A DNA stretch of 12,100 nt from Spirochaetia bacterium (GTDB taxonomy: Bacteria > Spirochaetota > Spirochaetia > PWKH01), in NCBI GenBank assembly GCA_021736545.1, contig JAIPFS010000025.1, positions 1 to 12,100 on the forward strand, read 5' to 3'. A program made the translations under genes and the position numbers. Each line of letters begins with the position of its first letter. Within the stretch, counting starts at the first letter, position 1. This document shows, in pieces, positions 8,201 to 12,100 of this stretch. Under the pieces are notes generated by a model, which did not search any database, was not told the DNA's origin, and worked only from the letters and a program-made list of their open reading frames with translations.

Positions 8201-9287
8201 CACATATGCGGGGTCTGCATCCGGCAAATTAGGTTTAGAATTTAATCTTGATACTAGAGAAATTGCTGTAAATGGTAATATTCTAGCTGATAATATGGAA
8301 GTTACACAAACAAGTAAGCAGGCAAGTTCTATACCCTTTGAAGAAAATTTAGAACGAAATGTAGTTGTTGATTTACGCCTGACAACAGGAAAATCGGTTT
8401 CATTTATATTACCTACAAAAGAGCTCCCTATTTTAAAAGCAAACGCACAGCCTCAACAGACCCTTGATATAAAATTCAACAGCAGAACAAATACATACGA
8501 AGTTGTTGGATCTCTAGATATTAAAAGTGGAGAAATTTACTATTTTAAGCGTAATTTCTATATAACCAGCGGAAATATCGATTTCTTTGAATCCGAAAAC
8601 AAATTTGACCCGGTTGTTAATTTAGAAGCTCAGTTAAAAGAATTTGACAGAAATGCAAACAAAGTTGATATTATTCTAAAAGTAAACAATCAGTATTTGA
8701 GTAAACTCTCTCCTATAATCACCTCTCGTCCAGTTATGGAGTTAAATGAAATTGCTCAAATATTGGGAACAAACATTCTTTCTTCAAGTAATATTTCTTC
8801 CGGTTCTGTCTCTTCTGCAGTAGCTATTGCTACACTTGCTTCTGATATTGTTCAGCAATTAGGAATTATAGATCAGTTAGATGTATTCAATAATTTTGAA
8901 AACAAAATCCGTAACACTTTAAATCTTGATGTGTTTTCTATTAGAACACAGATATTAGAGAATGTATTAGTTGATGTTTTTCCAGGTGAAAGTCCTATAT
9001 ATACTGCGGATAATCCAATAGGTAAGTATCTTGACAATACCACCGTTTTATTGGGAAAGTATATATCAGATTCTATGTTCTTGCAGACAATGCTTCAATT
9101 CAATGTTAATGATAGCGTTAATGACGGTTTGTTTATGACAGATGCTTTGAAAATGGATGTTGAGTTTAGTTTTGACTGGCAGAATCCATTATATGATTTT
9201 ACAATTTCTACAACACCTGATTTATCCAGTATAACTGGTATCTTATCAAACACATCCATTGGTTTATCATGGAATTATTCTTTTTAA
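5238..9287 (+). CDS. tamB: TamB-like protein (translocation and assembly module / AsmA-like bridge protein)
   Basis: TamB-type proteins are long periplasm-spanning proteins anchored in the inner membrane. They are linked to outer-membrane protein assembly and, as hydrophobic-groove bridges, to phospholipid transport. This one has 1349 residues, in the family's range. A signal anchor is visible at about residues 8-27 (LYLVIIILTLVFTSIIISIP). A long, low-complexity-free run of alternating beta strands rich in Asn, Ser, Phe and Ile follows, as in AsmA-like groove proteins. The C-terminal portion, from about residue 1000, fits the TamB C-terminal (DUF490) domain, with GEIYYFKRNFYITSGNIDFF (1098-1117), FDPVVNLEAQ and LNEIAQILG. 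The protein ends in an aromatic residue (SWNYSF). ATG 5238 (or 5244) is the only start that keeps the anchor, since an in-frame TGA lies at 5202-5204. No Shine-Dalgarno is visible. A 9-residue internal duplication occurs at 289-306. bamA follows after 16 nt. Confidence 0.85.
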   Translation: MKMNKSSLYLVIIILTLVFTSIIISIPLQNVIKNKLSQFQNQFLGKIERSYGVTFEYDSISPSFINSLKIKNFRILQDSSNEELIFIDEIILNYKLSNILFKPRTLGQVEFEAENIISLVDQNYLENIISQNLKVEEQPELISDLVLNGTVDTFTFISTFKTFTLTSNFHDINLLYNRKEEHLHVTAAETDSHLNVLDYAVLQNLDNLERYADVVNRVEKNEVDEFSVKTDKLLIFEYINNTYSIETESVSFILDNAFSVVQLPINIKIEKNRILSSILDENFSLLLNLNFSTDNLSLNFSTDSLFSMHNFNLRGLHSIFPVLNSIEPVDDLRIETSINIFLNDENSETFDVSYKALLQAPYYPFLNSKDGAEDITASFSGDRHTVTFSQLQADFQKYSLSYKGDFSLDTLNPDGSIHLELPENSLAEEVDFSIQAFQDEKRKIIFSLLTPDFFNYSGNLDYSQLETIKIISNLDLYGCTYHMPFTINISDKRIQTQDNADVHFSMIYSDSEKSIIETEWNKTKFPLRELGLGLPNYESSGKLEFAFNSLSEWDMNIKELQVVNVPILGEEYDPIDSLTLQAHITPNYIDIKKIAYNDTLSLIEGDGSVNYSFIDKDIYGVYLDLEEEGEKYAFNLTKENNFINSQVIIKNGNFERIPMLGGKGTFSGDINILGSSNNLNYGFDFQIPELVLNETVFKGNIKGKFDNNSLTINTSNLYINRFQFEKINMTYDFSSGKADTSMDFGIEFVENSLQTRLTANTILSRIESPIELMNVSNIFNNSSFTVKTDSVVIGDFSLSENNDFIASIREKKLLIKGINKNSFSGIVDLENKNLLFNLNKIHPLSATFSGSWKGEGLDLFFEDIKFDVDFLNTFVPEELHFKNGIIKGFLSISGNIKDPDFYGELFSDSIIMSNSFIETEAQAQNMYATVHGKNIDFSRFNTIISDVPVQTELSMSIEKWIPSLFSVEFSIPKGKSIRSSYTFDTMKLTYAGSASGKLGLEFNLDTREIAVNGNILADNMEVTQTSKQASSIPFEENLERNVVVDLRLTTGKSVSFILPTKELPILKANAQPQQTLDIKFNSRTNTYEVVGSLDIKSGEIYYFKRNFYITSGNIDFFESENKFDPVVNLEAQLKEFDRNANKVDIILKVNNQYLSKLSPIITSRPVMELNEIAQILGTNILSSSNISSGSVSSAVAIATLASDIVQQLGIIDQLDVFNNFENKIRNTLNLDVFSIRTQILENVLVDVFPGESPIYTADNPIGKYLDNTTVLLGKYISDSMFLQTMLQFNVNDSVNDGLFMTDALKMDVEFSFDWQNPLYDFTISTTPDLSSITGILSNTSIGLSWNYSF
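6102..6155 (+). repeat. Short tandem duplication inside tamB (27-nt period)
   Basis: The 14-nt sequence AATTTTTCAACTGA occurs exactly at 6105-6118 and again at 6132-6145, a 27-nt offset. The duplication is in frame and yields LNFSTDNLS followed by LNFSTDSLF (residues 289-306). It looks like a small duplication of one beta-strand unit. Confidence 0.75.
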
Positions 9288-9293
9288 TTATTT

Positions 9294-9298
9294 GAGGG
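9294..9298 (+). promoter_or_regulatory. Ribosome binding site of bamA
   Basis: GAGGG lies 5 nt before ATG 9304. It favours that start over an in-frame upstream codon at 9259 inside tamB, which would bury the signal peptide 15 residues in. Confidence 0.75.
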
Positions 9299-9303
9299 TA
9301 TGT

Positions 9304-11841
9304 ATGAGACAAAAGAAACTGCTGCTGCTGATTACTGTATTTATTTTTTTATTATCCCATCCAGTTTTTTCCGCTGAAGAAAATCAGTCTTGGTGGGAAG
9401 GAAAAACAATTGAGGATATACACTTTGAAGGACTGAAAAATGTTGAGATTGAAGACCTTCAACCGCTGATTGAAGAATATACTGGTGAAACTTTAACAAA
9501 AGAAGTTTTTTCTAATATACAGGATAAAATGTATGATTTGAATTTTTTCAATTATTTTTATGCTTATGCTAACAGATCATCTGCTTCAGATGAAAATGTT
9601 ATTCTTCAGTTTACAGTTTCAGAACTCCCGTATGTGACAGAAATCATATTTGAAAACAACAAGGTATTTACCAACGAAGAGTTGCAGAAAACAATTGGAA
9701 CGAAAGAAAATACCTTCTTTATTAAATCACAGCTCAGCAAAGACAAATCACTTATTGAAGAGAAATATCTCAGTAAAGGATATGCTGATATAAGCATTGA
9801 GGAGACAATTACAGAAGACGAGGATAGTGGAACCATAACTATTACATTTTCACTGAATGAAGGAGCGCAGTCGAAAATCAGAGAAATAGCTTTTGAAGGT
9901 AATGAAAGTTTTTCCAATACGACTCTTAAGCGTAAAATTGAATCTAAAGAGAAATCTTTATTCAATAAAGGAAACTTTGTTCAGACTTTGATTGAATCTG
10001 ATAAACAGAAAATCCTCAGTTTTTATCGTAATAACGGGTATTTGGATGCCGCTGTCGAAGATTTACTCATAGAAGCTATTGATGAAGAGGATCAGGATAC
10101 TGATGAAAAAGAGCTCAAGCTGACCTTTGTACTCTCTGAGGGACCGCAATGGGTATTCGGAGGATATTCAATAAATGGAAATACTATTTTTACTGATGAG
10201 GAACTTACAGCTTCACTGCAGCAGAAAAAAAATCAAATTGTGAACATTAGTACAATTCAGTCTGATATCAATAGAATTGCTGATAAGTATTATAATGAGG
10301 GATACATATACAATAACATAACTACACAGGAAGAAAAAGATGCATCGAATAATACGATCTCTTACCTTATTAACGTTGCAGAAAAGGGACAGGCCCAGAT
10401 TGATAATATTATTCTTGAAGGAAATACTAAGACGAAAGATAACGTAATACTTCGTGAGCTGACTTTTGCAAAAGGAGATATCTTCAGTAAGCAGGAATTA
10501 ATGAGAAGCATCCAGAATATCTACAATACTGGGATTATTGAATCTGTAAATGTAGAGCCATTGTATGGTTCTGAAGAAGGTCTAATTGACCTTCAGATCC
10601 AGGTAGAAGAATCCAATAAAGTTGATTTACGTTTCGGGGCTACTTTCGGCGGTCAGGAGGAGTTCCCGGTATCTGGATTTCTGGATTGGACGGATAAGAA
10701 TTTTATGGGAAATGGACAGGATCTGACTATAGGAGTTGAAGTATCCCCCAGCAGCCAGGATATAAATTTTTCCTTTTTAGAAGGATGGCTCTTTGAAGAA
10801 CGATGGAGCGGCGGTATAAATGCCTCTTTTACTCATTCAAATCATACCAATATTTTACAGGATCAAATAGATCCCTATGGAGCCCCTGATCCATACAGCA
10901 GTTATGAAGAATATCAGAATGCAATGGCTGAGGGTGAAGAGATCGATGAAAGCTACTTGATGGATTACGAAAAATACGAACTTGGTGTGGGCTTATCAAC
11001 CGGATATACCTTTCATACAGACCTGGGACGCTTTAATATAGGGTCCGGTTTTAATTATACCCTCTCCAAAATCCAATACGATGAAAGAATATATAGACCT
11101 TACAATGAAACCATAAGAGATAATTTTGATAAATGGATTTACAACAACATTTTTTCCATTAAAACTTCCTGGGACAGGCGTGATCTTATTCTGAATCCAA
11201 CAAAGGGTTTTTTACTCAAAAACAAAGTCACTATTGCCGGGGGTTATCTTAATTTTGGTCAGTATGTAAATTTAAGCGGCGGCTCTTTGAATTACATTAA
11301 AAATCAGACGATATTCGGTATATATCAAGCTATACCCATTATGCCGAAAAATGATTATTCTGCACCCATTTCATTTGAGTCAACTTTTTCTTTCATGTTG
11401 TCTCAGGACGGATGGAGTGAAGATGTGGAAGCTGACACTAATAACAAGCTTTTTGTTGACGGTATGAATGTTGCTAGAGGTTGGAATTCGCAATACGACC
11501 AGGAAGTACTCTGGCACAATATGCTTGAACTTCGTTTCCCCTTTGCGGATGAAGTTCTTTGGGGAGAGTTGTACTCATCCGCCACCGCTTCACTCTTTGA
11601 ACATCAGGAGATAGCATCATTGGCATCTTTAGAAAACTATCTTTTCAGCAGCGGCTTCGGTATTAAACTCGGGATACAAGGATTGCCGATAGGTATCTAT
11701 CTTACAAAGAATTATACTTTTAATAAGGACGAAGCTGGAAACTACTCAATTGCATGGGAACCCGGCGAAATATTTAAACTAGATAGCCTGGAAAATTCCG
11801 GCATGAAGTTAGTCTTTGCAATTGATTATGAACTATTTTAG
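9304..11841 (+). CDS. bamA: Outer membrane protein assembly factor BamA (Omp85 family)
   Basis: BamA inserts beta-barrel proteins into the outer membrane. The protein has 845 residues. An N-terminal signal peptide (MRQKK, a Leu/Ile/Phe core, VFSA) is probably cut after Ala24. Five POTRA repeats begin near residues 35 (IEDIHFEGL), 110 (VTEIIFENN), 192 (IREIAFEGN), 283 (FGGYSINGN) and 366 (IDNIILEGN). The C-terminal Omp85 barrel runs from about 440 to 845. Its conserved loop-6 motif appears as ARGW (724-727), the counterpart of the VRGF motif, and the last residue is Phe (IDYELF), as expected of a barrel end. Five POTRA domains argue for BamA rather than TamA, which has three. A long acidic, Tyr-rich insertion at about 513-565 (DPYGAPDPYSSYEEY) is probably a surface loop. 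The T. pallidum homologue is Tp92/TP0326. Closeness to tamB implies co-transcription. Confidence 0.95.
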   Translation: MRQKKLLLLITVFIFLLSHPVFSAEENQSWWEGKTIEDIHFEGLKNVEIEDLQPLIEEYTGETLTKEVFSNIQDKMYDLNFFNYFYAYANRSSASDENVILQFTVSELPYVTEIIFENNKVFTNEELQKTIGTKENTFFIKSQLSKDKSLIEEKYLSKGYADISIEETITEDEDSGTITITFSLNEGAQSKIREIAFEGNESFSNTTLKRKIESKEKSLFNKGNFVQTLIESDKQKILSFYRNNGYLDAAVEDLLIEAIDEEDQDTDEKELKLTFVLSEGPQWVFGGYSINGNTIFTDEELTASLQQKKNQIVNISTIQSDINRIADKYYNEGYIYNNITTQEEKDASNNTISYLINVAEKGQAQIDNIILEGNTKTKDNVILRELTFAKGDIFSKQELMRSIQNIYNTGIIESVNVEPLYGSEEGLIDLQIQVEESNKVDLRFGATFGGQEEFPVSGFLDWTDKNFMGNGQDLTIGVEVSPSSQDINFSFLEGWLFEERWSGGINASFTHSNHTNILQDQIDPYGAPDPYSSYEEYQNAMAEGEEIDESYLMDYEKYELGVGLSTGYTFHTDLGRFNIGSGFNYTLSKIQYDERIYRPYNETIRDNFDKWIYNNIFSIKTSWDRRDLILNPTKGFLLKNKVTIAGGYLNFGQYVNLSGGSLNYIKNQTIFGIYQAIPIMPKNDYSAPISFESTFSFMLSQDGWSEDVEADTNNKLFVDGMNVARGWNSQYDQEVLWHNMLELRFPFADEVLWGELYSSATASLFEHQEIASLASLENYLFSSGFGIKLGIQGLPIGIYLTKNYTFNKDEAGNYSIAWEPGEIFKLDSLENSGMKLVFAIDYELF

Positions 11842-11917
11842 TAACAGTATGTAACTTTTAATGTTATAAGGTCAGCATATTTGAAAAAAGCAGTCTGTAT
11901 ATTTCTATAAATTATAT

Positions 11918-11923
11918 TATAAT
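11918..11923 (+). promoter_or_regulatory. Possible -10 box for mutS
   Basis: TATAAT is a perfect -10 consensus, but the sequence 16-18 bp upstream (around 11894-11901) is a poor -35. The surroundings are nearly pure A/T, so chance is likely. A start near 11930 would fall in the left arm of the adjacent hairpin and give a leader of about 50 nt for mutS. Confidence 0.35.
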
Positions 11924-11948
11924 GAGGATACACTTAGGTGTATCCTCA
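11923..11948 (+). terminator. Hairpin after bamA, probable intrinsic terminator
   Basis: The arms TGAGGATACAC (11923-11933) and GTGTATCCTCA (11938-11948) pair perfectly over 11 bp around the loop TTAG. A modest T-run (ACTTTTACATTT) follows. It sits 82 nt after the bamA stop and about 30 nt before mutS. The short T-tract makes termination efficiency uncertain, and a regulatory hairpin in the mutS leader is the alternative. Confidence 0.65.
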
Positions 11949-11978
11949 ACTTTTACATTTAATAAAACATGGATAATA

Positions 11979-12100
11979 ATGAGTAACAAAAAAATCACCC
12001 CCATGATGAAACAGTATAATCAAATAAAATCTAAATATAAGGATGAAATACTATTCTTTCGTTTAGGGGATTTTTATGAAATGTTTGAGGAAGATGCTGA
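11979..12100 (+). CDS. mutS: DNA mismatch repair protein MutS, N-terminal fragment
   Basis: Only the first 40 codons are in the window; the gene runs off the right edge. They match the start of the MutS mismatch-recognition domain: [15 protein letters not shown], then [17 protein letters not shown]. The Phe-x-Glu motif that wedges into mismatched DNA is visible as Phe32-Tyr33-Glu34. MutS detects mismatches and small loops and recruits MutL. The start ATG at 11979 has only a weak GGA (11971-11973) as ribosome binding site, but it aligns exactly with the family N-terminus. The hairpin upstream suggests expression separate from bamA. Confidence 0.95.
   Translation, partial: MSNKKITPMMKQYNQIKSKYKDEILFFRLGDFYEMFEEDA

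Noticed and set aside
9259..9303. Longer start for bamA inside the end of tamB
   Set aside because: It would put 15 extra residues before the signal peptide; ATG 9304 has GAGGG at proper spacing and a standard Lys-rich signal start.
9606..9965. 119-codon minus-strand open frame inside bamA
   Set aside because: It is a shadow of the POTRA-coding region and has no features of its own.
11969..11986. Five-codon reading frame overlapping the mutS start, a possible upstream ORF
   Set aside because: It has no ribosome binding site and short ATG-stop frames are expected by chance in A/T-rich leaders.
1..12100. CRISPR array, tRNA/rRNA genes, insertion sequences or defence genes
   Set aside because: No regularly spaced repeats, tRNA-like cloverleaf, transposase motifs or terminal inverted repeats were seen; all genes look vertically inherited housekeeping genes.

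Overview
This is an AT-rich window (about one third G+C by eye) from the chromosome of a diderm bacterium. It most resembles a low-GC spirochaete of the Spirochaetales, based on protein style and on a tamB-like/bamA/mutS run like the one I recall near tp92 (bamA) in Treponema pallidum. The assignment is by recognition only; no database was searched. Coding density is high. There is no sign of mobile DNA, CRISPR, tRNA or rRNA, and no stretch over 300 bases lacks a gene.

Layout. (1) Positions 2-523: the 3' end of a HemW-type gene that begins outside the window. (2) Positions 548-4525: a plus-strand run that probably starts at a good sigma70-type promoter. It holds yebC, ruvC, ruvA, ruvB and queA, with a 4-nt overlap between ruvC and ruvA and a 26-nt overlap between ruvB and queA. 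It encodes a YebC/TACO1 protein, the complete RuvABC Holliday-junction machine and the queuosine enzyme QueA. (3) Positions 4556-5188: tmk (thymidylate kinase) on the minus strand, convergent with queA and divergent from tamB. Its P-loop has Thr where the Walker A Lys is expected. (4) Positions 5238-11841: a very large TamB-like protein followed 16 bases later by bamA (signal peptide, five POTRA repeats, C-terminal barrel). Together they form an outer-membrane biogenesis pair. (5) Positions 11923-11948: a perfect 11-bp hairpin, the probable end of the tamB-bamA unit. (6) Positions 11979-12100: the first 40 codons of mutS, which continues past the window.

The content is housekeeping: DNA recombination and repair, tRNA modification, nucleotide supply and outer-membrane assembly. 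I see no credible new multi-gene system. The points most worth a second look are the lysine-less P-loop of Tmk, the apparent leaderless start of tamB next to an inverted repeat, the tamB-bamA pairing without a skp gene before mutS, and a consensus -10 box that abuts the hairpin upstream of mutS.
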